64,000 nucleotides of DNA, from contig JAZNLL010000017.1 in NCBI GenBank assembly GCA_045579045.1, positions 1 through 64,000 of the forward strand, read 5' to 3'. The notes beneath the pieces were generated by a model. The model was not told the DNA's origin. It ran no database searches and saw only the letters and a program-made list of their open reading frames with translations. The position numbers were made by a program, and so were the translations under genes. This DNA is from Avoscillospira sp045579045 (GTDB taxonomy: Bacteria; Bacillota; Clostridia; Oscillospirales; Oscillospiraceae). The stretch's first letter is position 1. The number at the start of each line of letters is the position of its first letter. Shown here one piece after another: positions 8,834-16,300 of the stretch.

Positions 8834-9247
8834 ATGCGGTATTCATTTTGCAAGAATTCTGTATTTTGTGTTCAGTTTTTCGCTTTTTTCTTTTTGGGCA
8901 CCATATGTGGAGTTTTTCTGCTGCGCGTGATGCTTATTTCAGATTGCGTCTGGCTTCGTGATTACTGTAGCTGTCTCCGGATCGCTCGGTGTGGCAATCC
9001 AATATTGCTGATCTGGTTCTTAGTTCTACCACTTCTGGCTGCCGTCGGTTTGTATTTCATCCCTCATAGAAACATGCTCTTTCCGGTTCTGTACTTTATT
9101 CGAGGATGTCTTCTGTCCTATACCCTCGGTGCCACTTATACGCAAGGACTTCCGTTGGGAGATCTTTTCTTCTGTAATCTCCTGATACTGCCGTTATTTT
9201 TTGCGCTATGTCGCAAACTATGGAGCGATGCTCCGATAAAAATGTGA
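8834..9247 (+). CDS. Membrane protein upstream of xerD, possibly SpoIIM-like
   Basis: About 137 aa, with four hydrophobic segments and unusually many Cys (eight). The C-terminal half, with FIRGCLLSYTLG followed by LPLGDLFFCNLLILPLF, resembles the FLKGVVVGFTVG and following 'xxNLLIIPA' region of SpoIIM, the engulfment membrane protein. spoIIM lies near xerD in several Firmicutes. It is shorter than typical SpoIIM (about 200 aa) and the N-terminal similarity is weak, so this is inference. ATG 8834 is chosen; the upstream TTG 8813 overlaps the GGGGGTG ribosome site. It is 10 bases from xerD. Confidence 0.5.
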   Translation: MRYSFCKNSVFCVQFFAFFFLGTICGVFLLRVMLISDCVWLRDYCSCLRIARCGNPILLIWFLVLPLLAAVGLYFIPHRNMLFPVLYFIRGCLLSYTLGATYTQGLPLGDLFFCNLLILPLFFALCRKLWSDAPIKM

Positions 9248-9257
9248 GGATTTTGTT

Positions 9258-10139
9258 ATGGTTCAGATCTTGGAGGCGTACGAGGAGTACCTCATTCAGG
9301 TGAAACACTCATCTGAAAACACGGTTTCCTCTTATATGCGCGATCTGCGTCAGTACGCAGCTTACCTTCAGGAATTGAATATTGCCGTTATTGATGCAGA
9401 TCAGCATGCCGTTCACGGGTATGTAGACTATATGCACGATAAAGGAAAGTCCGCAGCCACGGTTTCCCGCTGTCTGGCATCCATGAAGAGCCTGTACAGT
9501 TATGCCATTTCCCAGGGAATGAAGGACTCCAATCCCGTTGTCGGTATTCATGTGGAAAAGACTGAGAAGAAGCTGCCTCAGATTCTGACCGGTAAGGAGG
9601 TTGAACTGCTTCTGGATCAGCCCAAATGCACCGATCTGAAGGGTTACCGCGATAAGGCCATGCTGGAACTGCTTTATGCTACCGGTATCCGCGTCAGCGA
9701 GCTGATCAATCTGGACATTACTGATGTCAATATCCTTGGTGGTTTTATTAAGTGCGGTGCCGACGGCAAGGTTCGTATCATTCCGCTGTATCCCGCTGCC
9801 ATCAAGGCACTTTCTGACTACATATCGGACATCCGTCCCAAGATGGTTGCCGATTCCGACGAGGAATCTCTGTTTGTTAATGTCTCCGGTGAGAGAATGT
9901 CCCGTCAGGGCTTCTGGAAAATCATTAAATACTACCAGGAAAAAGCCCAGATCGATAAGGATATTACACCTCATACCTTGAGACACAGCTTTGCTGCACA
10001 TCTTCTGGAAAACGGTGCCGATCTTCGCTCCATTCAGGAGATGCTCGGTCATAGCGACATTTCTTCTACGCAGGTTTATGCTCAGCTGGTTAAGCAGAAT
10101 CTGAAATCCGTCTATCATAAATACCATCCCAAGGCATAA
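9258..10139 (+). CDS. xerD: Tyrosine recombinase XerD
   Basis: 293 aa, normal for XerD, which with XerC resolves chromosome dimers at dif. An N-terminal SAM-like core-binding domain (NTVSSYMRDLRQYAAYL) is followed by the catalytic domain: Arg in YATGIRVSELINL, Lys in the GADGKVRIIPL strand, HTLRHSFA (HxxR), LGHSDISSTQVYA with the His and the nucleophilic Tyr. The start ATG 9258 is preceded by GAGGA. A bidirectional terminator follows. Confidence 0.95.
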   Translation: MVQILEAYEEYLIQVKHSSENTVSSYMRDLRQYAAYLQELNIAVIDADQHAVHGYVDYMHDKGKSAATVSRCLASMKSLYSYAISQGMKDSNPVVGIHVEKTEKKLPQILTGKEVELLLDQPKCTDLKGYRDKAMLELLYATGIRVSELINLDITDVNILGGFIKCGADGKVRIIPLYPAAIKALSDYISDIRPKMVADSDEESLFVNVSGERMSRQGFWKIIKYYQEKAQIDKDITPHTLRHSFAAHLLENGADLRSIQEMLGHSDISSTQVYAQLVKQNLKSVYHKYHPKA

Positions 10140-10141
10140 GA

Positions 10142-10177
10142 AAACCTCTTGAGAACATTTCTCAAGAGGTTTTTTCT
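10142..10177 (+). terminator. Bidirectional terminator between xerD and xdhC
   Basis: 14-bp stem AAACCTCTTGAGAA / TTCTCAAGAGGTTT, loop CAT, T-run on the plus strand and A-run on its 5' side, so it can serve both convergent genes. Confidence 0.9.
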
Positions 10178-10179
10178 TA

Positions 10180-11172
10180 TTATTTTTGTGCAGCCCTGAC
10201 TGCGATCATTTGCGCAGCAATCGAAATGGCAATTTCTTCCGGCGTCTCTGCACCGATTTTCAGACCGATCGGTGTTGTGATTCGATCAACATCACCGTCT
10301 GTGAATCCATGTGTCTCTATCAGCGTTTTTCTGACACCCGCAGCCTTCGCTGCGCTTCCAATCACACCGATATAGCAAGGATGGAGGCGAAGCAGTTGTG
10401 CCTGCACCAGCGTGTCGTAGGCATGCCCACGGGTCATAACACAGGCATAGTCATCCTCGTGAACGGAAACAAAATCGGATATGCGGGTAAAATCGATGGT
10501 GCGTACCTGTTCGGCGGCAGGGAAGAGAAAAGGATCTGTGAACTCCGGTCTGTCATCCATGACGATACAGCGGAAACCAACGCGGCTCAACACAGGAACC
10601 AGTTCCTGCGCCACATGTCCGCCGCCAAAAATATAAACACGGCTGGAAAAACTGATCTGTTCCAGAAATACATCGTATCCACTTTCGGTAATTCGTTTTG
10701 CCCGTCTGTTCAAATAGGGGAGCAGGGAAGTCGGCGCATCCTCCTTGCCAAACAGGAATAGTTTTCCTTCTCCCGACAAATCGGAAACGAGCCAAAGGTC
10801 TTCCTGACCGGAAAACCTTTTCTCCGCTTCTTGGGCAAGTGCAATTACATCAGCATCATTAGCCGAAAGATAGTGAAAAAATACCTGTACAGCGCCGCCG
10901 CAGATCATGCCCAGATTTTCCACATCGTCCCTGTTCAGAGAAAAGTCGTGGTGAGCGGAGGATTGGGCACGCAATACGCTCCGCGCGATTTCAATGGCTC
11001 TGTGCTCAACGGCACCGCCGCCAATCGTACCGCAAAGCCGTCCTTTCGTATTTACCAGCATTCTGGCTCCTGCACCACGCGGTGTCGCCCCGGAAGCTGC
11101 GGTAATTGTGACCAGTACTACATCTTCGCCGTCAGAGAGCCGACGATACATTTCATTTACTAACATTCGCAT
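10180..11172 (-). CDS. XdhC/CoxI family molybdenum-hydroxylase maturation protein
   Basis: About 330 aa with both halves of the family: an N-terminal XdhC_CoxI domain (ASGATPRGAGARMLV, GTIGGGAVEH, MICGGAVQVFF) and a C-terminal Rossmann-like domain (VYIFGGGHVAQELVPVLSRVGF, MTRGHAYD, GVIGSAAKA). XdhC proteins prepare the molybdenum cofactor for xanthine dehydrogenase-type enzymes; in Clostridia they often accompany selenium-dependent molybdenum hydroxylases. No hydroxylase subunit is in this window. ATG 11172 follows AAGGAGGG by 8 bases; TTG 11178 is less likely. pfkA lies 24 bases upstream on the same strand. Confidence 0.85.
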   Translation of the reverse strand: MRMLVNEMYRRLSDGEDVVLVTITAASGATPRGAGARMLVNTKGRLCGTIGGGAVEHRAIEIARSVLRAQSSAHHDFSLNRDDVENLGMICGGAVQVFFHYLSANDADVIALAQEAEKRFSGQEDLWLVSDLSGEGKLFLFGKEDAPTSLLPYLNRRAKRITESGYDVFLEQISFSSRVYIFGGGHVAQELVPVLSRVGFRCIVMDDRPEFTDPFLFPAAEQVRTIDFTRISDFVSVHEDDYACVMTRGHAYDTLVQAQLLRLHPCYIGVIGSAAKAAGVRKTLIETHGFTDGDVDRITTPIGLKIGAETPEEIAISIAAQMIAVRAAQK

Positions 11173-11195
11173 AATCAAGCCCTCCTTAACCGTTT

Positions 11196-12173
11196 TTAAA
11201 CACCGGTCATGGCATTCAGCGCCTCCAGCTGTTGCATGTTGAGACCACGCTTCATGGAGAGACCTTCCTCGATATCTACATCAATCATGGTGCCGTTGCT
11301 GGAGCAAATAACGCGATTGGAACCACCGGCAGCCAGAACTTCAACAGCCTGATAGCCCATTCTGGTAGCCATCACGCGATCACGGGCTGTAGGTGTGCCG
11401 CCTCGCTGAATATGGCCGAGAATTGTGACCCGGGGATTGAGTCCAACGCTTTCTTCAATCTGTTTGCCGATTTCAATAGCGCTGCCGGCACCTTCTGCGA
11501 CAACAATCATAAAATGCGTTTTGCCGCTAAGTCTGGATCTGCGGATTTTTTCTGCCACATCCCGTTCAAAGTCCACGGGAACTTCCGGCATCAAAACAGC
11601 AGTTGCGCCGACAGCAAGACCGACATAAAGAGCCAGATGACCGGCATTTCGTCCCATGACTTCCACAACAGAGCAGCGTTCATGGGACTGCATGGTGTCC
11701 CGAAGGCGGTCAATGGCATCAATAGCGGTGTTAGAAGCAGTATCAAAACCGATGGTGTAGTCTGTACAGACGATATCATTATCAATGGTAGCAGGAACAC
11801 CGACCACAGAGATGCCGTGTTTGGAAAGGGCTTGAAGGCCTCTGAAGGTACCGTCACCACCAATGCCGACAATGCCGTCCAGACCGAGCAGTTTGCAGGT
11901 CGCAGCAGCTTTTTCCTGACCGGCCTGTGTGCGGAATTCGTCGCTTCTGGCTGTATAGAGAATGGTACCGCCGCGGTTAATAGTGTGACTGACATTGGTG
12001 GTTCCCATAAGCTCAATATCGCCGGTGATCAAACCGTTGTAGCCACGGCGAATACCGACACATTCAATACCGCGATAGAGGCAGGCACGGACGACACCGC
12101 GAATGGCAGCGTTCATGCCGGGTGCATCACCACCGCTGGTCAGAACTCCAATTCTCTTAACTTTATTTTCCAT
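11196..12173 (-). CDS. pfkA: ATP-dependent 6-phosphofructokinase
   Basis: 325 aa, close to the usual 320. It phosphorylates fructose 6-phosphate in glycolysis. Visible: ATP site (GVLTSGGDAPGMNAAIRG, residues 8-25), GIGGDGTFRGL with the ATP-type Gly, catalytic PATIDNDI (Asp), VVEVMGRNAGHLAL, and the C-terminal sugar-binding LGHIQRGGTPTARDR. The Asp-Gly pair of GGDGTF marks it as ATP- rather than pyrophosphate-dependent. GAGGTG sits upstream of ATG 12173. Confidence 0.97.
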   Translation of the reverse strand: MENKVKRIGVLTSGGDAPGMNAAIRGVVRACLYRGIECVGIRRGYNGLITGDIELMGTTNVSHTINRGGTILYTARSDEFRTQAGQEKAAATCKLLGLDGIVGIGGDGTFRGLQALSKHGISVVGVPATIDNDIVCTDYTIGFDTASNTAIDAIDRLRDTMQSHERCSVVEVMGRNAGHLALYVGLAVGATAVLMPEVPVDFERDVAEKIRRSRLSGKTHFMIVVAEGAGSAIEIGKQIEESVGLNPRVTILGHIQRGGTPTARDRVMATRMGYQAVEVLAAGGSNRVICSSNGTMIDVDIEEGLSMKRGLNMQQLEALNAMTGV

Positions 12174-12323
12174 AAATATGCACCTCAGATACGTTTATTT
12201 ATGTCATTATTTTAGTGGCATTCGGGATACTTGTAAAGAACTTTTTCCGCTGCAGCAGGGAAGAGGGGGATTGCATTGTCTCTGCGGTTATGGTATAAAG
12301 CAATTATAGGCAGGTGATATGCG

Positions 12324-12839
12324 TTGTTTAAAATTAAGACAGAGTACAATCAAAAAGCCTTGTCAGCAATGGCAAAGGGACTTAGAAAAACAGTTCGAAA
12401 AAAGCACAGCCGCCGGTCGCATATCCTTGGGTGGATTGTTGCTGTGCTCGGTCTGTTACTGAGCCTGCCAAGTGGAGATCATTTTGATTTATCCTTCAAA
12501 ACAATCATCACCTGGGTGGCTGTTGCTGTAATCGTTGTGGCCATGCTGTGGGAAGACGCTATAAACGGATACATTGCCAGAAAGCGCATGCTGCCGCAGT
12601 TGCTGACATCAACAGTAGAGTTTGCAGAAAACGGCTATCACTCGGTTACGGAGGTCGGAAATTCCGATTTTCGGTATGATACCATTGTTGCACTTGCAGA
12701 AACCGACAGGTATTTTGTTTTTATCCTCAGTAAGAGTCATGCGCAGGTTTATGATAAAACCGGATTTGAAATTGGTACAGAAGAAGATTTCCGCGCATTT
12801 ATTCAGGAAACTACAGCCTTGAAGCTGCAGAAGATTTAA
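12324..12839 (+). CDS. YcxB-like family membrane protein
   Basis: 171 aa. A basic N-terminus (LRKTVRKKHSRR) is followed by two membrane helices (about 34-48 and 61-78) and a soluble C-terminal domain with the YcxB-like pattern (LLTSTVEFAENGYHSVTEVGNSDFRYDTIVALAETDRYF in part). Function unknown for the family. The start is a TTG at 12324 with AGGTG eight bases upstream; the nearby ATG 12318 is out of frame. It diverges from pfkA. Confidence 0.7.
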   Translation: MFKIKTEYNQKALSAMAKGLRKTVRKKHSRRSHILGWIVAVLGLLLSLPSGDHFDLSFKTIITWVAVAVIVVAMLWEDAINGYIARKRMLPQLLTSTVEFAENGYHSVTEVGNSDFRYDTIVALAETDRYFVFILSKSHAQVYDKTGFEIGTEEDFRAFIQETTALKLQKI

Positions 12840-12856
12840 AAGCTTGCATAAAAGAG

Positions 12857-12897
12857 AACAGGGAGGCAGCAGATACTCCTGCGCACCCCTGTTTTCC
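12857..12897 (+). terminator. Terminator after the YcxB-like gene
   Basis: AACAGGG (12857-12863) pairs with CCCTGTT (12887-12893), with an inner GCAG/CTGC stem, then TTCCTATTTC. Confidence 0.65.
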
Positions 12898-12910
12898 TAT
12901 TTCTCCTTCT

Positions 12911-12943
12911 AACGCAACAAAATAACAGAGGTTTTGTTGCGTT
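12911..12943. repeat. Left recombinase-site-like palindrome
   Basis: AACGCAACAAAA (12911-12922) and TTTTGTTGCGTT (12932-12943), perfect 12-bp arms with a 9-nt centre TAACAGAGG. The arm size fits a tyrosine recombinase core site; the same arms recur at 16271-16300 with a 6-nt centre. Confidence 0.65.
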
Positions 12944-12954
12944 CAGTCATGAAA

Positions 12955-12987
12955 AAAGGCACTCTGCGCATAAGCGCAGGTGCCTTT
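12955..12987. terminator. Hairpin just inside the left end
   Basis: AAAGGCAC, then CTGCGC-ATAA-GCGCAG, then GTGCCTTT: 8 + 6 bp with one bulged T. An A-run precedes it, so it acts best as a terminator for leftward transcription, insulating the element from the host side. Confidence 0.6.
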
Positions 12988-13081
12988 GTGTATTATAATC
13001 GCCGTTCGAGGCGTTGTACTTGGGTGCGCTCTGCCGGTAACAAAGCGCAAACTGGATGGATGGATAAGCCACAAAATAAGA

Positions 13082-14340
13082 CAACAGGGGGCGGTGCTTA
13101 CCTTCCCCCTGTTGCTGCCGCCTCATGGGTATGACAGTCAGCCGAGACTGCCGAGACAGGCCACCCGTGGATATGGTAGCAAACATTTGTTCGATTGTCA
13201 AGCACTATTTCTAAGAAGGCACCCTTGCCCTTGTATTCCCGGCGAAGCCGCAGGGGAGCAGCGGCAAAAGGAACACAGCGCCCTTTCTGCTGCGAAGGCA
13301 GCAGACGGAAGGCAGAAACGACAAAAGCCCCCGTCTCGCCGCAGCGAAGGCCGCAGGCCACCCGCCCTCCCCGGCCCTGGAGGGGCGGGGAGCGGGGAGG
13401 GGTTGGGGCGAAACTGCCGACAAGGACGGCACCAACTCAAAGGCGACCCGGCATCGGCACACGCCATACCGGCGTGGGCGAAGGCGTTAGTAAGGCCGCC
13501 GAAGGCGGCCTAAACGCCCACGCCGGGGAGAAAACGCCGGGTCAAGGCGGCGAAGGCAGCCTCTTTGCCTTTCCATGTTGGCCGCCACATTATTAAGCCC
13601 GTAGGGCGCTGGCGGCCAACGGAGTAGGCACCAAAGGCGGCGTATACGCAAAGGGGCTGGGGAATTGCGAGCCGAAGGCTGCGTGAGCAAATCACGGCGG
13701 GTCAAGGGCAGCCATTTATGGCTGCCCGGCCAGATCCTTGACCCGCCGTGATAGCCTTAAGCAAGGGGCTGCCCCTTGCGTGCGTCGGCGTTTTTGGCGC
13801 CCCGCTGCCCGGAGGCGGCTGGCTGCCGCCGGAGTGGCAGATAAAAAGGCCGCTGATCTTGGCCGCTGTCAAGCGGTCAAGGCCTGCGGCCTATAAGGGG
13901 CGCTACCTTTGAACAGCCAAAGCAGCTTCGCTGCTGCCGGCTGCATCAAGCGGCGATGGCTCCCCCTTGTGGGGAGGCAAGCAGCCGCTTGTCCGATGCA
14001 AGCCTTGGCTTGCTTCGGATGTGGAGGCACTTTCGATGAGGAACGCAGCGCCGGTGCCTTGCCGCACCATCGATGAGGTGCAGGCACTTCGAGCCGTGAC
14101 GAAGTCTACGGCAGATAGCAGCTTCGTTGGAAGGCTTGGCTATCGATGTGGGAGCCGGACTATCGTTCCATAGAGCAGAGGCCAGTATGGAGGCCAAGCC
14201 CCCGTAGGCGCAGCCGCCGCTTTAGTCGGCGAGCTGTCGGCAAGGGGGATGCTTGGCCGGAATTTTGGCCGACCTGTAGAAGGTAGTGAAGGCACTTCCT
14301 TCTTATGAACGCAGAGCCGGTGCCGTTCCACCTACCGACA
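13082..14340. other. GC-rich, hairpin-dense non-coding stretch
   Basis: No reading frame here looks like a real protein; all are low-complexity Arg/Ala/Pro-rich. The stretch is packed with perfect inverted repeats: CAACAGGGGG/CCCCCTGTTG (13082-13114); a nested structure from GACCCGGC 13445 to GCCGGGTC 13543 enclosing GGCGTGGGCG/CGCCCACGCC (13471-13524) and GGCCGCC-GAA-GGCGGCC; a 17-bp stem at 13691-13752; GCAAGGGG/CCCCTTGC (13761-13779); AGCAGC-TTC-GCTGCT (13920s); AAGCGGC/GCCGCTT (13949-13990). Many small stems have GAA- or TTCG-like loops. It could hold replication origins, packaging or recombination structures, or a large structured RNA. Confidence 0.6.
13691..13752. repeat. 17-bp perfect inverted repeat with a nested 9-bp stem
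   Basis: Arms 13691-13707 and 13736-13752 are perfectly complementary over 17 bp. Inside, GGGCAGCCA (13706-13714) pairs with TGGCTGCCC (13719-13727). A strong cruciform or RNA stem, the clearest single structure of the element. Confidence 0.85.
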
Positions 14341-14410
14341 ACGGACACAAAAAAGCTACTTTTTTGCAAAAATTTACCTTTTTTCGCCTAAACTTCCAGT
14401 TTTGCACAGG

Positions 14411-14432
14411 AATGTTTATATTTATAAACATT
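14411..14432. promoter_or_regulatory. Palindrome upstream of rep
   Basis: AATGTTTATA / TATAAACATT with a 2-nt centre, perfect over 10 bp, about 60 bases before the rep start. An AT-rich island in GC-rich surroundings: a candidate Rep-binding site, operator or origin part. CTTGATA, which recalls pC194-type nick sites, follows at 14460-14466 but is too short to rely on. Confidence 0.5.
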
Positions 14433-14491
14433 TCAAAAGAAGCCGAAGGCTTCTATATACTTGATATAGGGACAGTATTCCATCAAGGAAT

Positions 14492-15409
14492 ATGGCTCAA
14501 AAAAAGCGACCTCTGAAATTCTGGAAAGGTTTGCCGCCTAAAGACTTTTCTGTTGGCTTGGGGCAGGCAAGGCTTTCTGATGAGCTTCGGCATAACTGCC
14601 GTATCAAAGAATATCCGCAGGGCTTTATCGAAGTTCTTTCGGCTTCTCGACCCATCTTTAGAGAGCCGGGATGGGAGCCATCGGAGAGATGGGAGAGAGG
14701 AAGCAGGATCAGCAAGCCGGAAACGGCTGCTCCTGCTGACGAAGAAGCCAAGAAGGCTGACAATATTGCAAGGGCTGTGCGAAGGGCAAAGCAGAATTTA
14801 AGAGACTTAGCCCTTTGCAATGACATGGCGTACTTCGTGACCTTGACCCTTGACCCTGCATTGGTTGATCGCTATGACATGGTGGAGATAACCAAGAGGC
14901 TTAATGTGTGGTGCAGCAATCAGGTGCAACGCAATGGCCTTGCCTATGTCCTTGTGCCGGAACGGCACAAGGATGGAGCGGTTCACTTCCATGGCTTTGT
15001 CAACAAAGCTGTGGAAGTTGTGGACAGCGGCACCATTTCGGTGCCGTGGGATAAGAAGCCCAGAAGGCCAACGAATGAAGCGCAGCGGAATGAGTGGCTT
15101 GCCAAGGGTGGTAAGATTGTTTACAATCTGCCCGCTTGGCCGTTGGGCTTCACCACGGCCATAGAAATGTATGGCGACCCGGTGGCGGCGGTCAATTACT
15201 GCTGCAAGTACATTGGGAAGCAGCAGGGAAGTGGAGAGCTGCCAGAGAAAATAGGTGGCCGGTGGTTCTACCATGGCGGCTGCCATGGTAGGCCGAAGGT
15301 CACCTATGCCGACATCGACTTCGAGGAAATGGAACTGGCAGATGGAGCCTTCGTGTGGGAGGTTCCGGCTGCCGGTGTACTGTTTGCAAGGGAGAAAATT
15401 AACTTGTGA
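14492..15409 (+). CDS. HUH-type rolling-circle replication initiator (Rep)
   Basis: 305 aa. The three rolling-circle motifs are present in order: motif I YFVTLTLDP (about residues 114-122); motif II HKDGAVHFHGF with the HxH metal ligands at 165 and 167; motif III NYCCKYIGK with candidate nucleophilic Tyr at 236 or 240. Such proteins nick one DNA strand and start rolling-circle replication of plasmids or ssDNA phages. It is not the pC194 Rep_1 family by its motif II wording; relation to ssDNA-phage or cryptic-plasmid Reps is likely but unassigned. AAGGA lies only 2 bases before ATG 14492, a poor spacing. The mini-recombinase follows after 113 bases. Confidence 0.75.
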   Translation: MAQKKRPLKFWKGLPPKDFSVGLGQARLSDELRHNCRIKEYPQGFIEVLSASRPIFREPGWEPSERWERGSRISKPETAAPADEEAKKADNIARAVRRAKQNLRDLALCNDMAYFVTLTLDPALVDRYDMVEITKRLNVWCSNQVQRNGLAYVLVPERHKDGAVHFHGFVNKAVEVVDSGTISVPWDKKPRRPTNEAQRNEWLAKGGKIVYNLPAWPLGFTTAIEMYGDPVAAVNYCCKYIGKQQGSGELPEKIGGRWFYHGGCHGRPKVTYADIDFEEMELADGAFVWEVPAAGVLFAREKINL

Positions 15410-15421
15410 AAATTCCCGGTT

Positions 15422-15498
15422 GACATTTTCAGTTTTGTTGCCTGCGGCCTGTGGGCTTGCCGCTGCAATGCCTGTGGCGGCGGGTGGCTGAAAATGTC
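15422..15498. repeat. Long-loop inverted repeat between rep and int
   Basis: GACATTTTCAG (15422-15432) and CTGAAAATGTC (15488-15498), perfect 11 bp, 55-nt loop. The loop contains TTTTGTTGC (15433-15441), the half-site sequence seen at the element ends. Possibly an accessory recombinase-binding or control region. Confidence 0.5.
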
Positions 15499-15522
15499 GA
15501 TGGGTGAAAATGGAAAGGAATT

Positions 15523-16053
15523 TTGAAAATGACTACGGAATATTTGTTGATGGAGCAGGTCGAAAGGGTTTTGGGGCTGTTGACACCGGTAAACCGGTTA
15601 GCTATGCGAGTAGCGTTACACACCGGTTTACGCATTTCTGATGTTCTCAGTCTGAAAAAAAGTGATATCGACAAGGGGCAGCAATTCTGGATTACAGAGG
15701 CCAAGACAGGGAAGCGGCACAAGATTGCTTTGCCCCGGCAGCTCTGGCTTGACCTTCGCAGCCAGACCGGCAGCCGGTGGGTGTTTCAGAACAGACTGGA
15801 TGAACGAAAACACAGGTCACGGCAGGCGGTCTGGAAGGATGTCAAGAGGGCGCAAAAGGCTTTTAGACTGCCGCAAAATGCAGGGTGTCACAGCATGAGA
15901 AAGGTCTATGCGGTGGAGCTTATGAGAAAGTACGGCGATATCGAACGGGTGCGGCGTGCCTTGAACCATGACCGACCGGCTACCACCATGATATACGCCA
16001 TGGCTGACAGTCTCATGGAGGCTAAACACCGCAAGCCGAGGCGCAAGGCGTAA
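15523..16053 (+). CDS. Catalytic-domain-only tyrosine recombinase
   Basis: 176 aa. All catalytic residues of the tyrosine recombinase family are visible: Arg35 (HTGLRISDVL), Lys59 (EAKTGKRHK), His121 and Arg124 (HSMRK), His147 (LNHDRP) and Tyr156 (MIYAM). The N-terminal core-binding domain found in XerD is absent, giving a FimB/FimE-like small enzyme. Start ATG 15523 with AAGGA about 10 bases upstream. Gene order implies that it inserts, excises or inverts the surrounding element at the palindromic sites. The sequence shows no truncation: a clean start and the full catalytic core are present. Confidence 0.8.
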   Translation: MKMTTEYLLMEQVERVLGLLTPVNRLAMRVALHTGLRISDVLSLKKSDIDKGQQFWITEAKTGKRHKIALPRQLWLDLRSQTGSRWVFQNRLDERKHRSRQAVWKDVKRAQKAFRLPQNAGCHSMRKVYAVELMRKYGDIERVRRALNHDRPATTMIYAMADSLMEAKHRKPRRKA

Positions 16054-16061
16054 ACTCGCAG

Positions 16062-16090
16062 TTGACGGCTTGTTTGTCTTGTGGTAGTAT
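16062..16090 (+). promoter_or_regulatory. Sigma-A-type promoter after int
   Basis: TTGACG (16062-16067), 17-nt spacer, TAGTAT (16085-16090). It points rightward through a 15-codon leader and the palindromic sites toward the XerC-like gene. Confidence 0.6.
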
Positions 16091-16110
16091 GGTTTTGGAC
16101 ATTCAGCACC

Positions 16111-16158
16111 ATGAGAAACGGAGGTGTGATGGTACAGACTGATTTTATATCAAGCTGA
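16111..16158 (+). CDS. 15-codon leader-like ORF
   Basis: Starts about 15 bases after the predicted transcription start and encodes a 15-aa peptide ending TDFISS. A second in-frame ATG (16129) has GGAGGTG directly upstream. Too short to call a protein with confidence; could be a leader peptide or chance. Confidence 0.25.
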   Translation: MRNGGVMVQTDFISS

Positions 16159-16191
16159 CCGGCGCAGGCGTTCCGCTCATGGCTGAACGGT

Positions 16192-16213
16192 CAACAAAAC
16201 CATAATTTTGTTG
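16192..16213. repeat. Internal partial recombinase-site palindrome
   Basis: CAACAAAA (16192-16199), 6-nt centre CCATAA, TTTTGTTG (16206-16213). Same inner arms as the two end sites and the same 6-nt centre length as the right site. Confidence 0.55.
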
Positions 16214-16224
16214 CGAGGGGAGCG

Positions 16225-16273
16225 GTTCAGAAAATTCGGAACCAAAGCCCTTTATATAAAGAATTTTCTGAAC
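16225..16273. repeat. 13-bp inverted repeat abutting the right site
   Basis: GTTCAGAAAATTC (16225-16237) and GAATTTTCTGAAC (16261-16273), perfect, 23-nt loop. Its right arm overlaps the first bases of the right palindromic site. Confidence 0.65.
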
Positions 16274-16300
16274 GCAACAAAATAAAAATTTTGTTGCGTT
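16271..16300. repeat. Right recombinase-site-like palindrome
   Basis: AACGCAACAAAAT (16271-16283), AAAA, ATTTTGTTGCGTT (16288-16300): perfect 13-bp arms. Its last bases form the -35 box of the next promoter. Confidence 0.65.

Larger units (their letters stand above)
12911..16300 (+). mobile_element. Integrated Rep plus mini-recombinase element (about 3.4 kb)
   Basis: Bounded by two palindromic sites that share AACGCAACAAAATAA and TTTTGTTGCGTT (12911-12943 and 16271-16300). Content in order: hairpin, about 1.3 kb of GC-rich hairpin-dense DNA without credible genes, an HUH Rep gene, a 176-aa tyrosine recombinase, a promoter with a 15-codon leader, and extra copies of the site motif. No mobilisation, resistance or capsid gene is visible. 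Read here as an integrated rolling-circle replicon or satellite. The exact ends are inferred, because the centres of the two sites differ. Confidence 0.65.

Noticed and set aside
12911..12943. Chromosomal dif site
   Set aside because: Arms are perfect palindromes repeated at the other end of a Rep element and do not resemble the Firmicutes dif consensus; a mobile-element site fits better.
13195..13705. Several 70-177-codon frames in the GC-rich stretch
   Set aside because: Frames overlap in all phases, are Arg/Ala/Pro-rich and arise from stop-poor GC repeats; no start signals or family motifs.
14286..14516. 76-codon frame overlapping the rep start
   Set aside because: No ribosome site or motif; crosses the palindrome at 14411-14432 and the rep start in another phase.
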